Part shown: one piece after another, positions 12,187-21,420 of the stretch | Numbering within the stretch: position 1 is the stretch's first letter | How the letters are laid out: every line of letters starts with the position of its first letter | Assembly: GCA_950097015.1 (NCBI GenBank) | Contig: CATNEN010000001.1 | Coordinates: 18,542,501 to 18,606,500 of the forward strand | Source of the DNA: Macrostomum hystrix | Lineage: Eukaryota; Platyhelminthes; Macrostomidae | Direction: 5' to 3' | Length of the DNA: 64,000 bases | Made by a program: the position numbers and the translations under genes | The notes under the pieces: generated by a model | Databases searched by the model: none | Told to the model about the DNA's origin: nothing | Seen by the model: only the letters and a program-made list of their open reading frames with translations

Positions 12187-13300
12187 ATCAATAAACCCCT
12201 CCTTATCTCCCCTTTACTCTCCTACTCTCCCCTTTCCTCTCCTACTCTCCTCTTACCTCTCCTTCTCTCCCCTTTCCTCTCCTACTCTCTTCTTTCCTCT
12301 CCTACTCTCCCCTTTCCTCTCCTACTCTCCTCTTACCTCTCCTTCTCTCCCCTTTCCTCTCCTACTCTCCTCTTTCCTCTCCTACTCTCCTCTTTCCTCT
12401 CCTACTCTCCCCTTTCCTCTCCTACTCTCCTCTTACCTCTCCATCTCTCCCCTTTCCTCTCCTACTCTCCCCTTTCCACTTCTTCTCTCCCCTTTCCTCT
12501 ACCACTCTCCCCTTTCCTCTCCTACTCTCCCCTTTCCTCTACCACTCTCCCCTTTCCTCTCCTTCTCTCCCCTTTCCTCTCCTACTCTCCCCTTTCCTCT
12601 CCTACTCTCCCCTTTCCTCTCCTTCTCTCCCCTTTCCTCTCCTACTCTCCCCTTTCCTCTCCTACTCTCCCCTTTCCTCTCCTACTCTCCTCTTACCTCT
12701 CCTTCTCTCCCCTTTCCACTCCTACTCTCCCCATTCCTCTACTACTCTTCCCTTACCTGTCCTACTCTCCCCTTTCCTCTCCTACTCTCCTCTTACCTCT
12801 CCTACTCTCCTCTTACCTCTCCTTCTCTCCCCTTTCCTCTCCTACTCTCCTCTTTCCTCTCCTACTCTCCTCTTTCCTCTCCTACTCTCCCCTTTCCTCT
12901 CCTACTCTCCTCTTACCTCTCCATCTCTCCCCTTTCCTCTCCTACTCTCCCCTTTCCACTTCTTCTCTCCCCTTTCCTCTACCACTCTCCCCTTTCCTCT
13001 CCTACTCTCCCCTTTCCTCTACCACTCTCCCCTTTCCTCTCCTTCTCTCCCCTTTCCACTCCTACTCTCCCCTTTCCTCTCCTACTCTCCTCTTACCTCT
13101 CCTTCTCTCCCCTTTCCTCTCCTACTCTCCCCTTTCCTCTCCTACTCTCCTCTTACCTCTCCATCTCTCCCCTTTCCTCTCCTACTCTCCCCTTTCCACT
13201 CCTTCTCTCCCCTTTCCTCTCCTACTCTCCCCTTTCCTCTACCACTCTCCCCTTTCCTCTACCACTCTCCCCTTTCCTCTCCTACTCTCCCGTTTTCTAT
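12187..13300. repeat. 20-bp pyrimidine minisatellite with higher-order repeat
   Basis: About 55 units of the type CCTCTCCTACTCTCCCCTTT. Stretches from about 12361 and 12841 are almost identical over roughly 190 bases, showing a 480-bp (24-unit) higher-order duplication. A 393-codon open frame covers it only because 20-bp units of C and T rarely make stops. Confidence 0.95.
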
Positions 13301-13305
13301 CTTAA

Positions 13306-14190
13306 AAGGCCATTCTGAAAGATCAGGTGTTGTTAAAGTACATTTTTGGTATTTTCCTTGCGAACAGCAAAAGTGCAATAATTACTGTACTGTTCGCATA
13401 AATATTAGTTCATTTTTATAGTCTCCAGGCTTTCGTATTGTACACTGTGTCCATTTTAGAATTTATAGTTTGCTTAAATTTTTTTCACAAAAACGATTTC
13501 ATTTTTTGAAACGAATACGTATATATTTTATTTTTAGATTACAAAATCGAAAATGCTCACACAGGCAAGGGTATTGGCTGTTTTTACTGAGTAATCCGTA
13601 ATCCGGTATTCATTCTGCTTGCCACCTAATCAGTACAGAATTAAATTTCATTGTTTTTTTATTCTCTTCAGTGCTAGCAAATTTCATTTTTCAAATAGTT
13701 GTTATTCCTCAGTAAAATATAAGCGCTTTCAAAATTTCAAATTATATTGCTAAGTTATTTTTCTTGATTTCGTAAAGAATTGTACACTTAAATGAAAAGT
13801 ACATTTAGCTCGCAATTAGAACTAATAAGAATTTGGCACCGAGTTTGCTGAAGTTTAAAATTCATTAAAAATAAACAATGCGACTTTATACTTCATCCCA
13901 GTCGTGTACTCTCCTATTCTCTTTCTAGTTTCTTTTTCCCTCGTTGATTTGCACTTTTAGTGGCTTCCGCAGAATTGGAATTACTCTGTCTTCCACAATG
14001 TCTTCCAAAATTTAACTGGGCTAGATACATGCATAAATCAATTCTGCATACCCATGGAAATTTCTATTTGTTTATTTAACCATGTACTTTTAAAAGGCGC
14101 ATCTATTTTGTCTATTTCGCCCCTAGTCTATTAATTATCCCCATAGACAATAAATTGCATAAATTATTCTAGGCGGGAAATAAACAAACA
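13306..14190. other. AT-rich intergenic stretch
   Basis: No coding exon or repeat recognised. The missing 5' exon or exons and promoter of the Fe65-like gene may lie here. Confidence 0.45.
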
Positions 14191-14194
14191 AAAT

Positions 14195-14495
14195 CACAGT
14201 CTGATACAGAATGACTGACAGAATCACAGTCTGATACAGAATGACTGACAGAATCACAGTCTGATACAGAATGACTGACAGAATCACAGTCTGATACAGA
14301 ATGACTGACAGAATCACAGTCTGATGCAGAATGACTGACAGAATCACAGTCTGATACAGAATGACTGACAGAAACACAGTCTGATACAGAATGAGCGACA
14401 GAATCACAGTCTGATACAGAATGACTGACAGAATCAGTCTGATACAGAATGAGTGACAGAATCACAGTCTGATACAGAATGAGTGACACAGTCTG
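14195..14495. repeat. 30-bp minisatellite
   Basis: About ten units of ACAGAATCACAGTCTGATAC plus AGAATGACTG, the last ones with GAGTGACAG variants. It lies just upstream of the WW exon of the Fe65-like gene, probably in an intron. Confidence 0.93.
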
Positions 14496-14564
14496 AAAGT
14501 GCTGCACATTTGCATCACTCACTACTCAAACAAGTAGGCAATTGATATATCGAATGTTTTGCAG

Positions 14565-17193
14565 GCCACGCGCTGGATGAGGTGACTCAACTGAGCAGCA
14601 GCAGCGCTGACGGTGATGAAGAAGATCGCGCCAGATCTCTGGCCAGGACCAGAATCAGTTCGCCGGACAGTGGCGTGAGCAGCAGACCCGCCTCCAGCTA
14701 CTGCCTGCGGTTGCCTTCAGGCTGGGAGAGGCACGAAGACCATGTTGGCGATTATTATTGGCACGTGCCGTCTGGCACAATTCAACGAGATCCACCGGTG
14801 CAAGGGAGACAGCCCTGCCGGCCCAGGAGCTTCTATTTCAATCGGCCGGACGGTAACTGCCGCGGGGCTGGAAATGACGCCCGACTTGATTTATTAGCAT
14901 TCAGATTGTCAGCTGTCAGTCAATATCAGTCACCGTCAGTCAAAATCAGTCAGCTGTCAGTCAAAATCAGTCAGCTGTCAATGAAAATCAGTCACCTATC
15001 AGTCAAAATCAGTCAGCTGTCAGTCAAAATCAGTCAGCTGTCAATGAAAATCAGTCACCTATCAGTCAAAATCAGTCAGCTGTCAGTCAAAATCAGTCAA
15101 AATCAGTCAGCTGTCAGTCAAAATCAGTCAGCTGTCAGTCAAAATCAGTCAGCTGTCAGTCAAAATCAGTCAGCTGTCAGTCAAAATCAGTCAGCTGCCA
15201 GTCAAAATCAGTCAGCTGTCAGTCAAAATCAGTCAGCTGTCAGTCAGCTGTCAGTCAGCTGTCAATCACAATCAGTCAGCAAATTGTAAAAGTAAAAAAA
15301 TGTTCACATTGTTTGGCACTCTCAACACCAGGACCCCTTGAGCCGGTGGCACACGCACTCACAATCGAAAAGCCCGGACATCAGCCACCGCTGTCGCCTG
15401 CAGCTTCAACTCAAGGTGCCGCCACTGCCGCCGCCGCTGTCTCTGCTGCTTCAGTCGACTCGGCAGAGACGCTGCAGTTCCCAGCCAGTTATCTGGGCTG
15501 GCGAAGGCTGGACAACGCCGACATCGTCTGCTCGGATCGGTCTAGTCAAGCGGTGAATCTGTGCATTCGAGCTGTCTCCGCCGAGGCGAAGCATCGACAG
15601 CTTGGATGCAGTGCCGATGCTACTCACAGTAATCATAACATTCTTGAGCTTGACTGGAAGACCCTCACTTACTTTGGCTGTGGCGCAGACGGCTCGACCA
15701 GGTATCCGCGACCGCAGCCCCTGCTGTCCATTCGTCTGTGGGGCGCTTCCGGGCCACATTTCGCCTACGTGTCTCGAGAACAATGCGACCTTTCTTCTTC
15801 GTCTGCTTCTAGTCAGCAGAGGGGATTCCTCTGCCACGTGTTTCACTGCCAGCCGGACAACTCGGCTGCCAGTCTGGCCAACGCTCTCTGCCATCGCTGC
15901 AAGCTCCTGCTGATGACTACATCTGCAGCCGCTCATTCGTCCGTGTCGCCAGCATCGTCGCCTGAGCCAGGTTCTGTGTCGTTGTCCAGCGCTGGTTATC
16001 ATCATCAGAGGGTGAGTGGAAGAGCGGTCAAACGCGTTTGCCTCTCGCAACAAGGTCCCTAAGTTCGATTCCGCGGCGAGGCCACATTCATTTGGGGCGC
16101 AGCCGGGGAGAAAAAGCTTGGGGGCTTGTCGTGCACAGTGAGAGTGTACACTGCCTGACGATGAGAAATTCAGGGCAGATGTACACACTTGTGTGCCAGC
16201 GTACAGTATCTGAGTGCGTGAGTGCTCAGAAGTCAGCGGAATGGGCCGCGGGTCTACTGTCACTGTCACTCTAATGTGCCCGCAGCCCTCCTGCAATAAA
16301 TTATTATTATTGACACCATCATCATCCCCATTATCCCCATCCCCAGCAGCAGCAGCATCGGAGGCCATTGAGTTTGGCTCTGTTTCCAGCACCGCAGGCT
16401 GAGCCGCGCATGTCTGTGCCATGCCTGTATCTCGGCTACAGCCTCCTGGAACTGTCTGGCTCTAGCAGCTCCGTGGACATTGATCAGCTGAATCTTGCCA
16501 TTGATTCCATTGTTTCCGGGAACTCAAAAGATCTACAACCAGAAGCCTGCAACAATGCTATTTTACTAGCGTCGCCGTCTACTATTAGCATAGTGGTTCA
16601 CGATCAGTTGCCTGCCAAAGTGGAGTTTCGAGTGCGGTTTCTGAGGTTTCTGGGCGTCAGTCGTCGCTCTGTACAGCTGGCGGCTTTGGTATTTCAGAAC
16701 GCCGCGGGTCAGTCGGAGTGTCACGTCTGCAGCTGCCAACCTGACTGCGGCTCCCTGTGCACAACTGTTCAGGCCGCCTGCAATCTCAGGTATCAGAAGT
16801 GCCTGGACTCTAGAAGCTGCAACATTGTCAAGCAGACGGCTGGCAGTGCCGGTGACGCGCCGGATGTGGCTTCAACATCCGGCAGTGACGCGCCTAGAAA
16901 GGTTGGCCCGTGTTCTTTCTCTATAAGTGAAGTCTTGATTAATAAAATAGTTTATATCGTTCGGCGGCAGTCGAGTTGCATACACACAGGTGTGCACATT
17001 TTCCCTGACTTCCTTGATGACCTTGATGGTTAGTCCTCACGGGGGTAAATTGTCTCGAAAAGCCACCAGGCCAGGCCGATAGCCTCTTGCACTTCGCCAA
17101 CTCACAATTCTCTCCCCTTAATTGCAGTCGCTCATGCTGCACAGCGTCGTGGCTTTGTTCTCTTCAATGTGGCGCCGAAATTCCAAGGTTTAA
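14565..17193 (+). CDS. Fe65/APBB-like adaptor (WW-PTB-PTB), 5' end not found
   Basis: Exons found: 14565-14852, 15332-16011, 16347-16901 and 17128-17193 (stop TAA), with matching phases. A WW domain (LPSGWERHEDHVGDYYWHVP) is followed by a first PTB domain in the 15332 exon (PASYLGWRRLDNAD, PLLSIRLWG, FAYVSREQC, CHVFHCQPD), then a second PTB in the third (PCLYLGYSLLE, VEFRVRFLRFLGV, AACNLRYQKCLDSRS). The short basic C-terminal exon resembles the Fe65 tail. Family members bind the cytoplasmic NPxY tail of APP with PTB2 and act in nuclear signalling and actin control. The second signature tryptophan of the WW domain is arginine (GTIQRDPP), so ligand binding may be altered. The first exon opens at an acceptor with no ATG in frame, so upstream exons are missing from this description. 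Confidence 0.9.
14918..15285. repeat. 21-bp minisatellite
   Basis: About 17 units of the type CAGTCAAAATCAGTCAGCTGT in the intron between the WW exon and the PTB1 exon. The unit is a multiple of three, so the array stays open in frame with the upstream exon, but the donor at 14853 and the phase match at 15332 show that it is intronic. Confidence 0.93.
16007..16315 (+). repeat. SINE family C, full-length copy with tRNA-like head
   Basis: The head has an A-box type string (TGGAAGAGCGGT) and a B-box (AGTTCGATTCC at about 16062). The body carries GCTTGTCGTGCACAGTGAGAG, CCTGACGATGAGAAA and GTGCTCAGAAGTCAGCGGAA, and the tail is CCCGCAGCCCTCCTGCAATAAATTATTATTATT. Counting seven acceptor-stem positions before the A-box places the SINE start at or before the splice donor of Fe65-like exon 2 (GTGAGT at 16012). 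Confidence 0.85.
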
Positions 17194-17815
17194 TAATTGG
17201 CGTCGTTGGCACTGTTTATTATTTTTTCTAAACATATCGGTTAGTACCGATTTTTGTTTCAACTAGCAATATTTTTTACATATTTATATTTTTCGTATTC
17301 TAGTCAAAACAAAACAAGTTTATGGTGGTGTTTTTTCACGACTAACCGTTACATACTCAACCCTTAACGCCTAGCTATTCGATTATCGCGAATTTCTGTA
17401 TTCAACAATTGATTTTTGCTTGCCTGCTAGTCTTCATATTTCGCTTTTGCTGTCACAAAATTATATTATTTTTTTCTTTTACAAGAATAAACTTTGCTAC
17501 TTCGATTTTGTTATGTTTTTGTTAGATGCTACTGATTTTTAATACAGATGCGCGCTTCCTGATGCGGCTTTAGATTATTTTGTTTATCCCTGTCTAAATT
17601 CATCTATGCTTTTGCATCGCTTATATAACTGTTTTACTCTATACTAATCCTAGTCATTTGATTTCATTTTTTACCTACTTTTTCTTGCGTTTAACTTCGC
17701 CTTTTATAAGCACTATAAGTCATACTATGCCATTAGCAAATGCTGAAATTAGATTCTTACCGCTTTACCAACTTGGCTAACCAGGTGAAGGCTAGTGGGT
17801 TTGGGGCAGAGGATA
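17194..17815. other. AT-rich 3' flank of the Fe65-like gene
   Basis: No gene seen. AAGAATAAAC near 17485 could serve as a polyadenylation signal for the Fe65-like transcript. Confidence 0.4.
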
Positions 17816-17819
17816 AGTT

Positions 17820-18215
17820 TTGAAGTAGAGTAGAGAGGGTAAGGTGTGAGGTAGACGTGTGTGAGATAGCTCGTAGAGGGTAAGGTGTGAGGTAGACGTG
17901 TGTGAGAAAGAGAGTAAGGTGTGAAGTAGACGAGAGTGAGTGAGAGAGTAAGGTGTGAAGTAGACGAGAGTGAGTGAGAGAGTAAGGTGTGAGGTAGAGG
18001 TGAGTGGGTGAGAGAGTAAGGTGTGAGGTAGAGGTTAAGGAGTGAGAGAGTAAGGTGTGAGGTAGAGGTGAGTGGGTGAGAGAGTAAGGTGTGAGGTAGA
18101 GGTGAGTGGGTGAGAGAGTAAGGTGTGAGGTAGAGGTTAAGGAGTGAGAGAGTAAGGTGTGAGGTAGAGGTGAGTGGTTGAGAGGGCAATGTGTGAGGTG
18201 GAGTTGAGAAGGTAA
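17820..18215. repeat. 32-bp minisatellite
   Basis: About twelve units of the type GTGAGGTAGAGGTGAGTGGG plus TGAGAGAGTAAG. Open frames on the - strand (LYLTPYSLTHSPLPHTL repeats) follow from its composition and are not taken as genes. Confidence 0.93.
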
Positions 18216-18227
18216 GGTATGGAGCAT

Positions 18228-18256
18228 ACCTTAATATGCTCCATGCTCCATATAAT
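18228..18256. repeat. Small inverted repeat around TATGGAGCATA
   Basis: GGAGCATACCTTAATATGCTCC forms an imperfect hairpin at the right edge of the 32-bp array. It may be an end of a small element, but no partner was found. Confidence 0.4.
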
Positions 18257-18608
18257 GTGAATAAATATTGGCTAGTTTGGGTAGGTAACTTACATGCTGC
18301 TAATTAGTGCGAAGAAGGTCAAGGAGGGCCGGAATATTTTTGTTTTTTGCTGTAAAGTTTTGCTGAAAATATTTTAATTTACTACAGCTGCAAACTTCAT
18401 TGTACTCTTGATTCAGAAAGATTGTATTGATGCAATGAAAGTCTGCTAAATACATTCTGAATTTCGATTTTAGATTTTCGTCGGAATCAAAACAGTGATT
18501 AAATATTAGATTATTCCTTAGATGCAGCATGGCTACATAATGGACTAGGGACTTTTTGCACTTACTCTACTGTACTGAGTTATTAATTGTTATCAATGGC
18601 ATGACCAG

Positions 18609-19067
18609 TCAGCCGATCACCGTGTCCTGCCCACTGCAGACTTGGACAGTTTCGTTGCAGCTCACGAATCTCGATAAGTTGCCGCCTCTAAATCTGATCT
18701 CAGTTGATTTCAACAGCAGCAGCAGCAGCAGCAGCAGCAAAGCTAGCAAAGCCAGTGCGGAACAAATCATTCGCCTGTTGCTTCCGTCTCGGCAGCAGCC
18801 CCTGTTGGCTGCAGGAGCAGCAGAACCGGCCATTCTGGCCGCTAGCTGGCAGTTTCCGTTGCCTCCTGTTGCCAGGGACTCGCAGCAGTAGCTTATGCCG
18901 TCCTCTTCGATCTCGTTGCTCTTCAAGCGCTTGTTAGTCCAGTGATCGAATGGCTCCATCATGACGGCCGCTTCGTGCATCGCCATGGCTGCGATAGTGC
19001 TGGGCTGGCTGTGGGATCTGGTCTGATAGTTGATTAATGAACAATGCAGCCACATTAAGATCAGCAA
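18609..19067. CDS. GC-rich possible exon, strand unresolved
   Basis: Both strands read openly. On +, 18602-18891 gives a 90-residue stretch after an acceptor-like ACCAG, with a Ser run from AGC repeats and an Ala/Leu/Pro-rich end (WQFPLPPVARDSQQ, stop TAG 18889); it would be a terminal exon with no visible upstream partner. On -, ATG 18992 or 19067 to TGA 18609 gives a protein opening MAMHEAAVMMEPFDHWTNKR and ending in a Leu run from the same triplets. The GC-rich segment extends as far as the - frame does, which slightly favours that strand. I recognise neither product. Confidence 0.3.
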
Positions 19068-19784
19068 ATGACTGCCTACGAGCTAAACTATCTCACGATA
19101 CTCAGCCGGCACAAATATTAGCACATTGCTGACCCAGTGGCATTGGAGTAGAATGAGCTAGAGGCAGAGCGAAAGGGCTCTGGCCAATGACTTGAAGTCT
19201 ATTTACCAGACAAGCAATCGAATCAAATACGTACAGTGATTTCGCATGCGAGGAAGATCTGAAATTGCATACCGGCTAAATTTAAATACACCAGCATGAT
19301 AGATTTGAACCCAACCTACTACTCACTATTGTGGCTCGCGATCAACTAGTTTTTTGTCGACACAAGATCTGATCGACAAGATCTGATCGCGAGAAACTTG
19401 GGGCTTAGAGGCGAGAAAGCAATGCTGTGTCCAGAGACTAACAACTAACTTTTTCGATCAGGGCGACTCGGCACTTCAACCACTAGTAGAAGGGCGAGAT
19501 AATTGATCGTTTCTTGAAAATTTTATTGAAGGCTGATTTTCACGGAAAAATGCACTAGCCAGATAGGAACTTTGCACGTTTTCATATTAAAATGTTAAAA
19601 ATTTCACTAAAATAAAATGAGGATCAATTATTCATAAATAAAGCTTTGTAAAATTCGTTGCAGCAACATGTTTTGCAGTATTTAATTAACGAACAGCATT
19701 GGATTTGCTTCCAATAAAAATTTATCCCTAGATCCCAGTGCCCTGAATCACATCAAACTGAGCGGCAGCCTCTGAGTTCTTTGC
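19068..19784. other. Intergenic stretch without recognised features
   Basis: No exon or repeat family seen apart from a local duplication of AAGATCTGATCG near 19370. Confidence 0.4.
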
Positions 19785-20384
19785 ATCATAGCAGAGGGTT
19801 GTTCTGCAGAGCGCCGCGCTGCCAGATCGCCTGAGGTCTCGGCTGTTTCAGGCGGTGGTCGAGACCGTCCTGACCTACAACGCCGAGACGTGGACGCTGA
19901 CCGAGACGCTGGAGAAGCGGCTGGACGCAACCCACTCCAGCCTGGTGCGTGGGTCCTTCGGCATCTCCTCCCCGAGGTTGTCTCGAACGCGGCCCTCTAC
20001 CGACGAGCCGGCCTGCGACCACCCAGCGAGACCATCCGGCGACGGCGGCTGCAGCTGGCGGGCCACGTGATCCGCGCGGAAGCCTACTGCCCTGAACCGG
20101 TGCAGGACGTCCTGCTGCTCACGCTGCGGGGCACCTGGCGCCGGGGGCAGGCCAGGACGCGCCGTTACGTGGACTGCCTGCTTGCTGATGCCGGTGTCAT
20201 CGACTGGACCAACGCTGCGGCTGCCTTCAGGGAGCGAGCCATGAGGAGGGTGCTCTGACACTGCCGCCATGCTCTCACTTTTCCCCTTTCTTTCCCCATT
20301 TTTCTCTTTTGCCCCATGCTCCCCCCTTTTTCTTTGCCTTCTTCTGCGGCAGTGTAAATGTATGTATGTATGTATCATAGCAGA
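19785..20384 (+). mobile_element. 5'-truncated non-LTR retrotransposon fragment with target duplication
   Basis: The insert is 19796-20373, flanked by the exact 11-bp direct repeat ATCATAGCAGA (19785-19795 and 20374-20384). Its coding part is the C-terminal end of a reverse transcriptase polyprotein of the RTE/CR1-like groups: LTYNAETWTLTETLEKRLDA in one frame, then after a frameshift near 19960 the familiar ETIRRRRLQLAGHVIR and a Trp/Arg-rich end (stop near 20257). A C/T-rich 3' UTR ends in a (TGTA)n tail, as usual for such elements. It is dead: it lacks the endonuclease and most of the RT, and is frameshifted. Confidence 0.88.
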
Positions 20385-21420
20385 AGTACTCTCGTAGAGA
20401 TAATCCGCGAATCGCTTCGTGAATCTATTTCTGGCTACCTTCTAGCACAATAGCATGCTCGGTTTAGACAGCAGTGAATTAACTTGCCAATACCGAGACA
20501 GCAGCAGCAAGCAAATTGCTTACTGTGGCCTAATTAGAATATGGCTCAGCCAATTTTGCTTATCGGCGCACGGAAAAAGCGCGGATAGCACTACCTGATT
20601 AGATTATCCCCGTAATGTGAGGAGAGTGACCGAACGCGTCGGTGAAAAGCCGCGGGACATTGTCCACTAAATTTCGCCTGCGTTGCTGAGCTGGAGTCAA
20701 GCGGGAGATGTTTGATGGATCGAAGCTTTTTGTTGGCGACAGGGCTGCTTTCTTCCTTATTAGTAAAAATGTGTACCATGCGCAGCTTACTAACGTAAGA
20801 AGAGATTATTAAAGCATCACTTCGAGTAGTCTATAGAGCTACTCTTTGGATTGTGCAGATAATTAGTCCATGGACAGTAAATACAGCTTTATCTCTAAAT
20901 TAATTCGTGAAGTATTGGCTCTTAGAGTTACATGCGGAGATAGCATAAAAATTTTTTTTAAAGCTGCACTGCTGTTCCTAACTTCCGGATGAATTTGAGC
21001 CAGAAATGGGCACTTGCTCCGGACAAATTCACCAGAAAGATGTAAAGACAGTCTCTGCACTACCCCCTGCTGCTCTGACCAAGCATTAAAAACTCACTCT
21101 GAATAGTTAAGTAATTGCATTTGATGAACCACCAAAGTACACTTGTGTACAACCCAATAGCCCACCCCAACTGGCCGTTTAAGTCCATCACTTTGTAATT
21201 TTTCAGTGCAGAGATCGTGCGCGTTGTACGTAATCATAGTAGATCACTTTGCTTATAATAATAGTACTAGGTTTAGTTAAGTTTAGTTTTCAAAAAGCCA
21301 AGCCAACAAGTACCTAGCAACCAACCGAGTCAGCGGACGAGATCTGTCAGAACATTTCTGGAAGCGCCGGTCACCGGCAGCCTGCTGTCCGATGGTTTCT
21401 AACCGGCCGACCTAAATGAC
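20385..21420. other. Stretch with no recognised gene
   Basis: No coding exon identified. The right end, from about 21200, leads without a visible border into the coding-like sequence at 21421 and may be its 5' untranslated part. Confidence 0.4.

Noticed and set aside
12124-13305. 393-codon open frame on +
   Set aside because: It is entirely the 20-bp pyrimidine minisatellite; the peptide is a composition artefact with no non-repeat sequence.
14135-14522. Hydrophobic and Ser/Asp/Val repeat frames on -
   Set aside because: Products of the 30-bp minisatellite read in different frames.
16007-16100. Functional tRNA gene
   Set aside because: Only A- and B-box-like parts are kept; the stem partners are not matched and a SINE body follows. 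The same holds for the heads near 2690, 56500 and 56900.
15451-16422. 323-codon frame on -
   Set aside because: Antisense shadow of the Fe65-like PTB exons plus the SINE; the + frame has recognisable domains and splice phases.
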